DNA of 64,000 nucleotides from JBBIMP01 sp037444305 (GTDB lineage Bacteria > Acidobacteriota > UBA6911), in contig JBBIMP010000017.1 in the NCBI GenBank assembly GCA_037444305.1, forward strand, positions 31,191 through 95,190, written 5' to 3'. A model generated the notes under the pieces. The model saw only the letters and a list, made by a program, of their open reading frames with translations, was not told the DNA's origin and searched no databases. A program made the position numbers and the translations under genes. Shown in pieces: positions 17,417 to 26,397 of this stretch; within the stretch, counting starts at the first letter, position 1, and the number at the start of each line of letters is the position of its first letter.

Positions 17417-17476
17417 ACAATCGAGTACAATTCAGGACAATCTGGTGACAACCCCCGGCGGCCGGCCTCCTATACT
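17417..17476 (+). promoter_or_regulatory. Phased ACAA boxes and -10-like element before GT2 gene
   Basis: ACAA occurs at 17417, 17427, 17437 and 17448, one helical turn apart, inside decamers TACAATCGAG, TACAATTCAG and GACAATCTGG. A TATACT follows at 17471-17476, and a GGGAGA ribosome site lies before the ATG at 17500. The array may bind a regulator on one DNA face. The promoter lacks a good -35. Confidence 0.4.
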
Positions 17477-17499
17477 CTTGCTTTCTTCACGGGAGACCT

Positions 17500-19101
17500 A
17501 TGCCGTTTTTCGACCAGGCCACGCCATACAAAAACTTTCTCGATACGAAGAACATCTCGTACCTCTACGAGATGGACCTCTTCGGCTCCGTGATCACCTG
17601 GACGTATTTCGCGATCCTCGCCATCCTCAGCTTTTACGGGCTGCACCGCTATCTGATGACCTTCATGTACCGCCGGAACCGGGCGAATGCGGCGGCGCCG
17701 AAGGCGCGCTTCGAACAGCTCCCGCGCGTCACCGTCCAGCTCCCCTCCTACAACGAGATGTACGTCATGGAACGCGCCATCGACACCGCCTGCGCCTTCG
17801 ACTATCCGCGCGAGCTGCTCGACATCCAGGTTCTCGACGACTCCACCGACGAGACCTGCCAGATCGCGCGGGCGGCGGTGAAGCGCTGGCAGGAGGCGGG
17901 GGTCGACATCCACTACATCCACCGCACCGACCGGACCGGGTTCAAAGCCGGCGCCCTGGAAAACGGGCTGAAGACCGCCCGCGGGGAGTTCGTCGCGGTC
18001 TTCGATGCCGACTTCGTGCCCAAGCCCGACTTCCTGATGCAGACCATTCATCACTTCACCGACCCGAAAGTGGGGATGGTGCAGGCGCGCTGGGTCCACC
18101 TCAACCGGGAGTACTCGCTGCTCACGCGCACCCAGGCGATCTTCCTGGACGGCCACTTCATGCTGGAGAGCTTCACCCGCTTCCTCGGCGGACGCTTCTT
18201 CAACTTCAACGGCACGGCCGGAATCCTGCGCCGCCAGGCGATCGCGGAGGCCGGCGGGTGGGAGCACGACACGCTGACGGAAGACCTGGACCTGAGCTAC
18301 CGCGCGCAGATGAAGGGGTGGAAATTCGTCTTCCTGCCGGACGTCGAGGTGCCCGCGGAGCTGCCGGTGGAGATGAACTCGTTCAAGGTCCAGCAGTGCC
18401 GCTGGGCCAAGGGCGCGATGCAGGTCTGCAAGAAGGTCCTCCCGTCGATCCTGCGGGGGAACTTCAGCCCCGGCGAGAAGCTGGAGGCCTGGTACCACCT
18501 GACGGGGAACATCTCCTACCCGCTGATGGTCCTGCTGGCCGCGGTGCTCTTCCCCGCCGTCATCGTCCGCTACAACCAGGGCTGGTTCGAACTGGTCCTG
18601 TTCGACCTGCCGCTGTTCATCCTGGCGTTCAGCAGCGTCAGCACCTTCTACATTACGTCGCAGAAGATCCTCTACAAGGACTGGCTGCGGCGGATCCTGT
18701 ACCTTCCGTGTCTGATGGCCGTGGGCATCGGCATGACGATCTCGGGTTCCAAGGCGGTGCTCGAAGGGGCATTCGGGGTGCAGACGGCGTTCATCCGCAC
18801 GCCGAAGTTCTCGGTCGAGGGAAAGAAGGGGGCGTGGCGGGACAAGAAATACCGCAGCCGCATCGGACTGCTGCCCTTCATCGAGATCGGCCTCGGGCTC
18901 TACTTCAGCTACGTCAACTTCTACGCCCTCGACATGGGGATCTACGGCGTGATGCCCTTCATCTGCCTCTTCCAGTTCGGCTACCTCTACACGGGCCTCT
19001 GGTCGCTGGCGCAGAGCCTGGAGAAACTCAATCTTACGGAACGCTTCGGGCGTTTCGGTTCATTCTTCCGCCCCGGCTTTAGCCGGACACGGGCCGAGTG
19101 A
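17500..19101 (+). CDS. Processive family-2 glycosyltransferase (cellulose-synthase-like)
   Basis: A 533-residue inner-membrane GT2 enzyme that polymerises or transfers sugars from a nucleotide sugar, probably for a surface polysaccharide or glycolipid. One N-terminal transmembrane helix is followed by the catalytic domain: VQLPSYNE, LDDSTDET, the DxD (VFDADF), TEDLDLSYR and the QQCRWAKG (QxxRW) motif of processive enzymes. About four transmembrane helices follow. There is no c-di-GMP-binding PilZ domain. It is not near bcs genes. It is convergent with, and overlaps by 42 bases, the nucleotidyltransferase gene. Confidence 0.9.
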   Translation: MPFFDQATPYKNFLDTKNISYLYEMDLFGSVITWTYFAILAILSFYGLHRYLMTFMYRRNRANAAAPKARFEQLPRVTVQLPSYNEMYVMERAIDTACAFDYPRELLDIQVLDDSTDETCQIARAAVKRWQEAGVDIHYIHRTDRTGFKAGALENGLKTARGEFVAVFDADFVPKPDFLMQTIHHFTDPKVGMVQARWVHLNREYSLLTRTQAIFLDGHFMLESFTRFLGGRFFNFNGTAGILRRQAIAEAGGWEHDTLTEDLDLSYRAQMKGWKFVFLPDVEVPAELPVEMNSFKVQQCRWAKGAMQVCKKVLPSILRGNFSPGEKLEAWYHLTGNISYPLMVLLAAVLFPAVIVRYNQGWFELVLFDLPLFILAFSSVSTFYITSQKILYKDWLRRILYLPCLMAVGIGMTISGSKAVLEGAFGVQTAFIRTPKFSVEGKKGAWRDKKYRSRIGLLPFIEIGLGLYFSYVNFYALDMGIYGVMPFICLFQFGYLYTGLWSLAQSLEKLNLTERFGRFGSFFRPGFSRTRAE

Positions 19102-19722
19102 GGCGCGCGCCAGCGCCGCTTCGACGGTTTCTCCCGTGAGCCGCTCGTAGTCCTCGGGCGTGTCAATGTCCCGCAGGACCGAGTCCTCCGCTGTTTCAAG
19201 AAACACCGTTTCTCCCCTGTGCCGCAGGACCACGGGTTTGGCCCCGAGGCCGGGGTCCGCGTCGAGGAGTTCCCGGAAGAGCTCCCGGCGGATAATCACC
19301 GGGTGTCCGGCGCGACCGCCGCATTGCGGCAGGGCCATGAGCGCGCGCGAGGCGCGGAAGAGTGAAACTAGGTCGCGGACCAGGCCTGCGGAAACCGCGG
19401 GGAGATCGACGGGCCAGAAGAGGCAGGCGCCGGCGCCGGGTTCCAGGTTCTCCAGGGCCAGTTGCATGGAGGAGATCTGGCCACGTTGAGGGTCGGGGTT
19501 GAGGATGATTTCTGCGCCGGGGTACGCGCGGTGAGGCAGTGACCGGGCCGTCTCTTCGTTGAGCACAACCCGGGCTCCGGGAAGCCCTGCTTCGGCCAGG
19601 GCGGCGAGTATCCGGCTCATGAATGTCCCGGCGCCGAAGGGCAGGAGCGCCTTTGGGTAGCCCATTCTGCGGGACTCCCCCGCCGCCAGAACTACCGGAA
19701 CGATTTTCACGTCCTGGTGCAT
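19060..19722 (-). CDS. MobA-like NTP transferase
   Basis: A 220-residue nucleotidyltransferase. The signature VVLAAGESRRMGYPKALLPF is the GT-A pyrophosphorylase N terminus of the MobA/MocA/GlmU family, and FWPVDLPAVSAGLV holds the metal-binding Asp. DIDTPEDYERL near the end is also typical. MocA-type enzymes attach CMP or GMP to the molybdenum cofactor. No molybdoenzyme is nearby, so the substrate is open. Its 3' end overlaps the convergent GT2 gene. Confidence 0.85.
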   Translation of the reverse strand: MHQDVKIVPVVLAAGESRRMGYPKALLPFGAGTFMSRILAALAEAGLPGARVVLNEETARSLPHRAYPGAEIILNPDPQRGQISSMQLALENLEPGAGACLFWPVDLPAVSAGLVRDLVSLFRASRALMALPQCGGRAGHPVIIRRELFRELLDADPGLGAKPVVLRHRGETVFLETAEDSVLRDIDTPEDYERLTGETVEAALARASLGPCPAKAGAEE

Positions 19723-19947
19723 TCGCTCCGTATATCAGAATCTCCAGCAATGACACAGGCAAAAGTGCGGCGCGGAGAACACCGAGAAAGACGGAGAATA
19801 GCAAAAGCCGGTGCCCGCCTGGTCCGCCGCAATATAGTCCGTGAAACCTCCGGCCGTATCCCCCGGCTCTCCCGTTTTTCTCCTTGTCCCCAGTGCAACG
19901 CTTTTGCCTTTCAAATCCCGGACCAAGTTGTGGTTAAATCGGCAGCC

Positions 19948-21462
19948 ATGAAACGCATACCTATTGCCGCACTTTTGTTGCTTCTGACCATACCTGCCGG
20001 CCTTTTCTCCGGGTGCGCCGCCAAGGCCCCGGCGCGTGTCGAACCCGTGCCTGTGGCAGCGCCTTCGACCGAAGATCTGGCCACCCAGTTGGAGCGGATT
20101 TTCGACGACCCCAATTTCGCCAACGCACAGTGGGGCGTCAAGATCATCTCCCTGGACCGCGGCGACACCGTTTTCGAGCGCAACGCCCACAGGCTGTACA
20201 TGCCCGCGTCCAACAACAAAGTGCTCACCGCGGCTGCCGCCCTCGTCCGGCTGGGCCCGGATTTTCGCTATGAGACGAAGGTGGTCACAGACGGGGAGGT
20301 TTCGGACGGCATCCTGAAGGGAAACCTGATTGTGGTCGGCTCGGGCGATCCCTCGATGGCGGGCCGGTTTCACGAAAACGATCCGCTGAGGGTATTGAAG
20401 GGATGGGCGGCAGCGCTCAAGGGGAAGGGGATACGGAAGATCGAGGGGAATCTCCTGGGGGATGACAGCGCCTTCGCCGAACCGGTCTTCGGCCGGGGGT
20501 GGGAGTGGGACGACCTCGCCTTCGGGTATGCGGCGCCGGTGAGCGCCCTGCAGTTCAACGAGAACCTGCTCACGCTGGAGATCGCACCGGCAGAACGCGA
20601 AGGGGAGAAGGCCTCCGTGAAGGCCTCGCCGCTGGGGGACTATCTCACGCTCGATTTTGGGGTGACCACCGCAGCAGCCGGGTCGGACCGGCGCCTGGAA
20701 TATCTCGCTGCGGAGGGAAGGGAGACGCTGCGGGTCCGCGGGACGATCCCGGTGAAGGGTAACCCGGCAACCCAGACCGTGGCCGTGCGCGAACCGACGC
20801 GCTATTTCCTGGAGGCGCTGCGCCACTGCCTGCAGCTGGAGGGGATCGAGGTCACAGGCTTCAGCGCGCGAATGCCGGAGAGCGACGTCGGCGCCTCTGC
20901 CGCATCAGCCACGGTTCTTCTCAGCCACCAGTCTCACCCGCTGGCCGAAATCCTCAAACCGCTGCTGAAGGTGAGCCAAAACCTCTATGCCGAGACCATG
21001 GCGCGAACCCTGGGCCTTGCGGCCCGGGGCCAGGGGAGCTTCGAGGCCGGCAGGGAGGTGTTGCAGGAGGCGCTCCGCACGATGGCCATCGAACGGGAGA
21101 CCTACATGTACGCGGACGGCTCGGGCCTCTCGCGCCAGAACCTGATCAGCGCCGAGCTGCTCATCCGGATCTTCCGCTCCATGTACCGCCACCGGAGTTT
21201 CCCGCAGTTCTACGACGCCCTGCCGATCGCAGGCGTCGACGGCACGATCCGTACGCGCCTGCGCGGGACGAAGGCCGAGAACAACGTCCGCGCCAAGACC
21301 GGCACCATTGCGAACGTGCGCGCGCTGTCGGGATATGTGCGGAGCGCGGACGGGGAGATGTTCGCCTTCGCGATGATGGCCAACAACTTCCTGGTCTCCA
21401 GCCGGACGGCCGAATACGTCCAGGACGCGGCGCTGGAACTTCTCGCCAACTTCCGCCGCTGA
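19948..21462 (+). CDS. dacB: D-alanyl-D-alanine carboxypeptidase/endopeptidase, PBP4 type
   Basis: A 504-residue serine peptidase of family S13 acting on peptidoglycan cross-links. The leader ends in a lipobox (LFSGC, Cys23), so it is a predicted lipoprotein, unlike the soluble E. coli PBP4. Catalytic motifs are SNNK (Ser88-Lys91), the DGSGLSRQN motif and KTGTIANV. The large insertion between the first and second motifs characteristic of PBP4 is present. The ATG at 19948 gives the signal peptide; the frame is open from 19717, but those residues are not signal-like. Confidence 0.92.
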   Translation: MKRIPIAALLLLLTIPAGLFSGCAAKAPARVEPVPVAAPSTEDLATQLERIFDDPNFANAQWGVKIISLDRGDTVFERNAHRLYMPASNNKVLTAAAALVRLGPDFRYETKVVTDGEVSDGILKGNLIVVGSGDPSMAGRFHENDPLRVLKGWAAALKGKGIRKIEGNLLGDDSAFAEPVFGRGWEWDDLAFGYAAPVSALQFNENLLTLEIAPAEREGEKASVKASPLGDYLTLDFGVTTAAAGSDRRLEYLAAEGRETLRVRGTIPVKGNPATQTVAVREPTRYFLEALRHCLQLEGIEVTGFSARMPESDVGASAASATVLLSHQSHPLAEILKPLLKVSQNLYAETMARTLGLAARGQGSFEAGREVLQEALRTMAIERETYMYADGSGLSRQNLISAELLIRIFRSMYRHRSFPQFYDALPIAGVDGTIRTRLRGTKAENNVRAKTGTIANVRALSGYVRSADGEMFAFAMMANNFLVSSRTAEYVQDAALELLANFRR

Positions 21463-21578
21463 GTTTCGGGGACAGGCGCGAATGGCGCTTGAATAAGAAA
21501 TCAGCCTTTTCGGGGCATAAGCAACTGATTTGGCGACGTTACCCGGTGATTTCGATCACCCTCAACTAAGCGCTATTC

Positions 21579-21651
21579 GGGACAGGCAACTCAACCTCGA
21601 AGCTCGGGCGCAAATAGCCCGGCATTATTTCGAGGTTGAGTCGCCTGTCCC
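21579..21651. repeat. Palindromic element with GGGACAGGC arms
   Basis: The 22-base arm at 21579-21600 (beginning GGGACAGGCAACTCAACC) pairs with 21630-21651 with one mismatch, around a 29-base loop that itself contains a CGGGC/GCCCGG hairpin. A further GGGGACAGGCG at about 21468 also pairs with the right arm. It lies between convergent dacB and the M14 gene, so it may also terminate transcription. Related palindromes occur at 36469-36492 and 48187-48212. Confidence 0.75.
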
Positions 21652-21657
21652 CGCAGT

Positions 21658-23478
21658 TCAGTTGCGGCCGAGGAAACGGCCGGGTCTGGCGTCGCCCGGC
21701 TGCGCCGGGTCGATGACCTGGCCGTTTAGGATGACCTGTGCGGGGCGGCAGTCGGCCAGGTCCGAAGGCGGCTGCTCCGAGCCCGTCGACCAGATCACGA
21801 GGTCGGCGGCAGAACCCTGGCTGATGATCCCGCGCCGCGGAACACGGAAGCGCTCCGCGGCCAGGGAGGTCCAGACCGGGAGGATGGCGGCCGGATTCCC
21901 CTGCCAGTCAACCGGCAGTCTAAACTTTGACCCTTCCTCCGTTGTCATCATGCGGGCGCCGAACCACCCCGGAACAGTGCCGCCGCGCTCCCTGCTCCCC
22001 GGGCTGTTGTAGAGCCACGCGCGCGCGCCGGCCGCGAGCCAACTCGCCAGGTGCAGTCGTGTTTCCGGCTTGTCATCGGGCAGGTCCCCTGCCAGCAGGA
22101 ATCCCCAGTTGAGCAGGCGGGTCTCCTTTTCCCACTGTGCGGAGGGCGGAGCGGAACCGGCAATGGCGTCCCAGCGGGCGGTCTCGATGAGCGTCAGAAC
22201 TCCCCTCTTCAGCATCTCCCCGTCGCTGGGCCCGCTCGAGTTGGGGGCGCTTTCCGAAGCCCATGCGATCAAGCCGGGCGTCAGCATCATGTTGGTGCAA
22301 TCGATCGTCTGATGGGCGCTGAAAACGCCGAGGTCGCCGATCTCGGCAATGATGGCCTGCCCCCCGGCTCCGGCTCGGGCGTCTTTGCGAATCGCGATAT
22401 CTCCGCGGAAGAGCGGGATCCCGGTGCCTGTGAAAATCCAGGCGTTGCGCAGCATCAGGTCGTGGATCGGGCTGTCGCTGTTCATTCGCAGGGCGTCGAA
22501 TACGGCGGCGTTGGCGTTGCGGATTTTTCCGGTAGCGAGAGAGTCCAGCGCGGCCAGCAGCCCGATGAAGTTCAGCTGCACGGTGAAATTGGACGGTTTT
22601 CCGGGCAGGTTGCCACCCGTTTCGATCAGGACCACCGGAGTGCCCCAGAGCGTGAGATTATCTCCGAAGGCCCGGGGATTGAAGGTCTCGTCGTAGCGGG
22701 AGATGTGGCCGTAGATGAAGGGCGAGAGCGCTTCGTAGAGCACCGCTGAAACCTGCTTTGCCAGCAGGTTGCGCGCGGGCGGCGTTCCGGGTTCCGCCCT
22801 GCCCGCGGGCGCGATGTCGGCCGCGACCGCGAGCAGCGCGATGATCGCCACGCGCCCGGTGTCGCCCACGGTCTGGGTGGGATTCTGGTTGTGGAGGTTG
22901 AAGCCCAGGATCGGCCGGTGCCGGTCGCGCATCTGCTTCAGCAGGCGCCCCTCGGGTGTCTGCAGGACGCGCGCGTCCCGGTTGATGTCTATGCCCTGGG
23001 CGTTGCGCCGCTGCAGCCGTTCCGCCCCGTCGGGATTGAGCATCGGCACGCACAGCAGCGTGTACCGGTCGAGAATGCGGCGGACCCAGGCCTCGTCCCG
23101 GGAGCTGGCGAAAAAGTGGAACAGGTCGAGCAGGGCGCTGGTCGCCGTCGGCTCGTCGCCGTGCATCTGCGACCAGAGCATGACCTTCTCGGAACCGGTC
23201 CCAAGGGTCACCAGGTAGATCTCGCGGTTTTCCACCGACCGGCCGACCTCTTCCACTCGCGCCAGGTCGGGGAAGGAGGCGCCGAAGGCCAGCAGGCGGC
23301 GCTTGAGCTCCGCGTGCCGGAGCGTGTAAGGATCGTCCGGGGAGACGCGCCCGCTCGACCACCAGTCCGCCAGGCGGTAAACGTCCACCTCGTAGAGATC
23401 GCCGGCCGGCGGGGAGGGGATTCCTGCAAGGAGGGCGCCGCCCAGAATCATGCCGAGCCACCAGGAGCCTGTATCCAT
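21658..23478 (-). CDS. Exported M14 zinc carboxypeptidase fused to a degenerate amidohydrolase
   Basis: A 606-residue protein with an N-terminal hydrophobic leader. Residues about 45-330 are an M14 peptidase: zinc ligands HGDE (His106, Glu109), third ligand in GFNLHNQN, and catalytic Glu in VVLIETGGN. From about residue 340 it continues with blocks typical of amidohydrolases: NAWIFTGTGIPLFRGDIAIR, MMLTPGLIAW and, near the C terminus, RRGIISQGSAADLVIWSTG. The metal-binding DxHxH that should follow PGLI is absent and the barrel is much shortened. The amidohydrolase part is therefore probably non-catalytic. Substrate is probably a peptide in the periplasm or outside. Confidence 0.8.
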   Translation of the reverse strand: MDTGSWWLGMILGGALLAGIPSPPAGDLYEVDVYRLADWWSSGRVSPDDPYTLRHAELKRRLLAFGASFPDLARVEEVGRSVENREIYLVTLGTGSEKVMLWSQMHGDEPTATSALLDLFHFFASSRDEAWVRRILDRYTLLCVPMLNPDGAERLQRRNAQGIDINRDARVLQTPEGRLLKQMRDRHRPILGFNLHNQNPTQTVGDTGRVAIIALLAVAADIAPAGRAEPGTPPARNLLAKQVSAVLYEALSPFIYGHISRYDETFNPRAFGDNLTLWGTPVVLIETGGNLPGKPSNFTVQLNFIGLLAALDSLATGKIRNANAAVFDALRMNSDSPIHDLMLRNAWIFTGTGIPLFRGDIAIRKDARAGAGGQAIIAEIGDLGVFSAHQTIDCTNMMLTPGLIAWASESAPNSSGPSDGEMLKRGVLTLIETARWDAIAGSAPPSAQWEKETRLLNWGFLLAGDLPDDKPETRLHLASWLAAGARAWLYNSPGSRERGGTVPGWFGARMMTTEEGSKFRLPVDWQGNPAAILPVWTSLAAERFRVPRRGIISQGSAADLVIWSTGSEQPPSDLADCRPAQVILNGQVIDPAQPGDARPGRFLGRN

Positions 23479-23617
23479 ATTTCCTCGCCTTCACTCAAGG
23501 GTTGATGCTGTGGTATCAAAGTAACCTGTCGCCGGATCGAGCATCTATTCTATTGATTGCCGGCCCCGCGGTCTACTGCCCGCCGATCCCGGCTGCAGGA
23601 GAAGGGGAGGAGGACGA

Positions 23618-24181
23618 ATGAAGACATGGCTGGCGGCCACGGCCGCCTTTGTGCTGGGAACGCTGCCGTTCGACCTGAGCGCGCAGCAGTCCACTCCCGT
23701 GCAGGCGCTCGAGAAGAGCGCCTACTTTGCCTTCGTGGACCGGGATTTCATTTTTACCCTGGAATTCGTAAAGCCGGGCGTGCCGCTGTTCAACTTCATC
23801 TCGATGGTGAACGAGGAGAACCTGCTGGAGGCGAAAGAGGTCCGCCTGGCGCTCGAGACCCGCAAGGCCTCGCCCGCGTTCTTCGTGGTGGACACGGGAG
23901 ACCCGAAAGAGCCGATCCTCGTGCCGACGATGCGCGTGCGGCCCCGCTCTTCCTTCGGCGTCAGCCTGAGGGGGGAGTTCGGGGAGGCGCGCGAGGTTCA
24001 TGGCGTCACCGTCCGGCTAGGGACCTACGACTATCACCTCGTGCCGCTGACCAGCTTTGATTTCGAAAACCTCGCCCTGAAGGTCAATCGCATCAACCTG
24101 GGCTCGCCGGATTTCGCCGACGACTGGCGGGTGCTGAAGCTCGAGCGGATGGGCAGCCGCGAGCGCGTCCGCCGCCGCTGA
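23618..24181 (+). CDS. Exported protein of unknown function
   Basis: A 187-residue protein with a clear signal peptide ending around LSAQQ (residue 24). The remaining part is beta-rich, with alternating hydrophobic residues and no cysteines, and ends in a basic tail (RERVRRR). I do not recognise the family. GGAGGA lies just before the ATG. It is divergent from the M14 gene and is followed by a dispersed repeat. Confidence 0.7.
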   Translation: MKTWLAATAAFVLGTLPFDLSAQQSTPVQALEKSAYFAFVDRDFIFTLEFVKPGVPLFNFISMVNEENLLEAKEVRLALETRKASPAFFVVDTGDPKEPILVPTMRVRPRSSFGVSLRGEFGEAREVHGVTVRLGTYDYHLVPLTSFDFENLALKVNRINLGSPDFADDWRVLKLERMGSRERVRRR

Positions 24182-24238
24182 CATATACTCCCCGTTCAAA
24201 CGGAAAGACAAGAAGTTGCACTCGAGGAAGATGGCGCC

Positions 24239-24313
24239 GCGAACGCCAGTGAGCGGTCGGGTGGCCCCATCAAGCCGCGCAACCCGTCGCTGTCGCTCCG
24301 GGCGCCGTAGACT
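24239..24313 (+). repeat. Dispersed two-box repeat, copy A
   Basis: A 20-base box (GCGAACGCCAGTGAGCGGTC), 20 variable bases, then a 35-base box starting GCAACCCGTCGCTGTCGCTC. The same two boxes, with the same spacing, recur at 42940-43014; the second box alone recurs inverted at 41086-41120. It lies in a 230-base intergenic stretch without a gene. Confidence 0.75.
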
Positions 24314-24414
24314 TTCGGTCGGCCAGCGCAGAGGACAGCCAGAGTATTGGGGACCCGTTCTGATAAGGCCGCGCCGAGCGCGAAAGCGCTCTTGCGGGGC
24401 CGTAGTACAAAGCT

Positions 24415-25605
24415 TCAGCGGAAGTGGGCCTCGATCGTGTCACACCACTTTTCCAGTTTTGCGGCCTCGATCCCTCCCGCCTGGGCTGCGTCGGCGCGTC
24501 CTCCGCCGCGCCCCCCGTAGGCGGCGGCCGCCTGTTTCACGGCGGCGCCGCAGTCGCCCGGCAGGTCGGCGCTCCGCGCCACGACGACCTGGCAGGGCTC
24601 GGCCTTCACGGCAAGGATCGCCACGACTCCCGGCTGCGCCGCCAGCTTCCGCGCCAGCACCTTTGCCGCCTCCAGCCCCCGCTCTTCCAGTGTCCGGCGG
24701 ATGATCAACGGTGCGCCGGCGCCGGCGCTCCGCGCCAGCATCGCGCGCGCTTCCAGGTCCAGCAGTTGGTCGAGCAGCCTGGCGTTTTCGCGGCTCAGCT
24801 CCGCTCTCTCCTCGAGCAACTTTGCGGCCAGGCGCGGCAGATCCGCCGCGCCGGCGGAGAAGATCCCCCCGAGCTCCCGCAGGAGGTCGTGATCCGCGCG
24901 CACCACCCTGAGCGCCCTGCCGCCGCAGACAAACTCGACTCTCGTCCCGCCCTTGTATCGCTCAAAGCCGAGGACCGAGATCAGGCCGATCTCGCCGGTG
25001 CGCCGCACGTGCGTGCCGCCGCAGGGCGACCGGTCGAAGCCCTCCACCTGCACCACGCGGATCTCGCCTTCGCGGTCGCTGGCCTTGCGGACGCCGAGCG
25101 CGTCCTGCGTGTCGCGGTCCACGAAGAGAACTTCCACGGGCCGGTTCTCGAACACGATCCGCGAGGCAAGGGCCTCGGCGCGTTCCATGTCGGATTCCGA
25201 GGGCTCGGCCAGCGCGATGTCGATGGTCGAGAGCGCCGCCCCCAGGTGGAAGGACAGGGTGGCGGCGTCCGCGACCTTCACAAAGGCCTGCGAAAGGATG
25301 TGCTGGCCGGTGTGCTGCTGCATGTGGTCGAATCTTCGCCCCCAGTCGACGCTCCCCCGTACCGACCCGGGTTCGACGGGGGTGTCCAGGAAGTGGAGGA
25401 TGACGCCGGAGGGTTCCTCCTCCTCAACCGCAACGACGCGTGCGCCGCCAAGCGTGCCCGTGTCGCAGGGCTGGCCGCCGGACTCGGGATAGAAAGCCGT
25501 CCGGTCCAATACCGCAGCCGGCCGGCCCCCCGACCGGCGCAGCTCGAGCACCGTGGCATCAAAATCAGTGAGGTGTGCGTCGTGGTAATAAAGGCGCAGG
25601 GTCAT
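24415..25605 (-). CDS. alaX: Alanyl-tRNA editing protein (AlaX-L type, with DHHA1 domain)
   Basis: A 396-residue trans-editing factor that removes mischarged Ser or Gly from tRNA-Ala. The second additional domain zinc site is complete: HTGQH (HxxxH) and CGGTH (CxxxH). The N-terminal beta-barrel shows DRTAFYPESGGQPCDTG, and the C terminus has the Gly-rich segment of a DHHA1 domain (AAYGGRGGGRADAAQAGG). No aminoacylation core is present, so this is not AlaS. It is divergent from hslV. Confidence 0.93.
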   Translation of the reverse strand: MTLRLYYHDAHLTDFDATVLELRRSGGRPAAVLDRTAFYPESGGQPCDTGTLGGARVVAVEEEEPSGVILHFLDTPVEPGSVRGSVDWGRRFDHMQQHTGQHILSQAFVKVADAATLSFHLGAALSTIDIALAEPSESDMERAEALASRIVFENRPVEVLFVDRDTQDALGVRKASDREGEIRVVQVEGFDRSPCGGTHVRRTGEIGLISVLGFERYKGGTRVEFVCGGRALRVVRADHDLLRELGGIFSAGAADLPRLAAKLLEERAELSRENARLLDQLLDLEARAMLARSAGAGAPLIIRRTLEERGLEAAKVLARKLAAQPGVVAILAVKAEPCQVVVARSADLPGDCGAAVKQAAAAYGGRGGGRADAAQAGGIEAAKLEKWCDTIEAHFR

Positions 25606-25678
25606 AGGCCGACTTTATATCATGGCACGGTCCAAAGCGTTACACGAAGGCTGCGGGAATGGCGTGGAGCAGGGTTCC

Positions 25679-25707
25679 TTGACGCGCTCTCGGGCGCTGT
25701 CTATACT
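25679..25707 (+). promoter_or_regulatory. Sigma-70-type promoter for hslVU
   Basis: TTGACG (25679-25684) and TATACT (25702-25707) are separated by exactly 17 bases. The hslV ATG is at 25716, only eight bases after the -10, so the transcript would start at or within a few bases of the start codon, and no Shine-Dalgarno is present. Confidence 0.7.
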
Positions 25708-25715
25708 CGCCATCT

Positions 25716-26300
25716 ATGAACTCATCGAGAGACTTGTTTCACGGCACCACCGTGCTCCTGGTGAGCCGGGACGGGAAGACGGCGATTGCGGGCGACGGCC
25801 AGGTGACGCTCGGCGACGCGGTGATCAAGCAGAACGCCAAGAAGATCCGGAGGATGTACGACAACCGCATCCTCGTCGCTTTCGCCGGCGCGACGGCGGA
25901 CTCCTTCGCGCTATTCTCCCGGCTGGAGTCCAAGCTGGAGCAGTTCCAGGGAAACCTGAGCCGGGCGGCGGTTGAGCTGGCGCAGGAGTGGCGCACCGAC
26001 AAGGCGCTGCGGCACCTGGAGGCTTTCCTGCTGGCGACCGACGGGAAGCTGACGTACCTGGTTTCCGGAGCGGGGGACGTCATCGAGCCGGACGACGGGA
26101 TCTTGGCCGTGGGTTCGGGCGGAAGTTACGCGCTCGCCGCCGCGCGGGCCCTGCTGCAGCACACTAAGCTGCCGGCAGCCAGGGTGGCGGCCGAGTCCGT
26201 GAAGATCGCAAGCGAGATCTGCATATTTACAAACAACAGGATTGTCGTCGAGGAGATTGCCGCCCCGGCGGCGGCCCCGAAGAAGCGCGGGAAGGCCTGA
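25716..26300 (+). CDS. hslV: ATP-dependent protease peptidase subunit HslV
   Basis: A 194-residue N-terminal-nucleophile peptidase that forms the double-hexamer core of the HslUV protease. The catalytic threonine is exposed after removal of a short propeptide; the sequence reads FHGTTVLLVSRDGKTAIAGD, so Thr11 is the expected nucleophile. GGSYALAAARALL and SEICIFTNNRIVVEEI are conserved. The C terminus carries an extra Ala/Lys-rich tail. The start codon lies just after a strong promoter. hslU follows 97 bases downstream. Confidence 0.95.
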   Translation: MNSSRDLFHGTTVLLVSRDGKTAIAGDGQVTLGDAVIKQNAKKIRRMYDNRILVAFAGATADSFALFSRLESKLEQFQGNLSRAAVELAQEWRTDKALRHLEAFLLATDGKLTYLVSGAGDVIEPDDGILAVGSGGSYALAAARALLQHTKLPAARVAAESVKIASEICIFTNNRIVVEEIAAPAAAPKKRGKA

Positions 26301-26397
26301 CGCAACCTTTTCACCCCTGACAGTCCCGCCCGGCATTTCACACCCGACAGGCGGCTTGTGGCTGATCGCGCCGGCGGCGCCAGGAGAGCTCGCAGGA

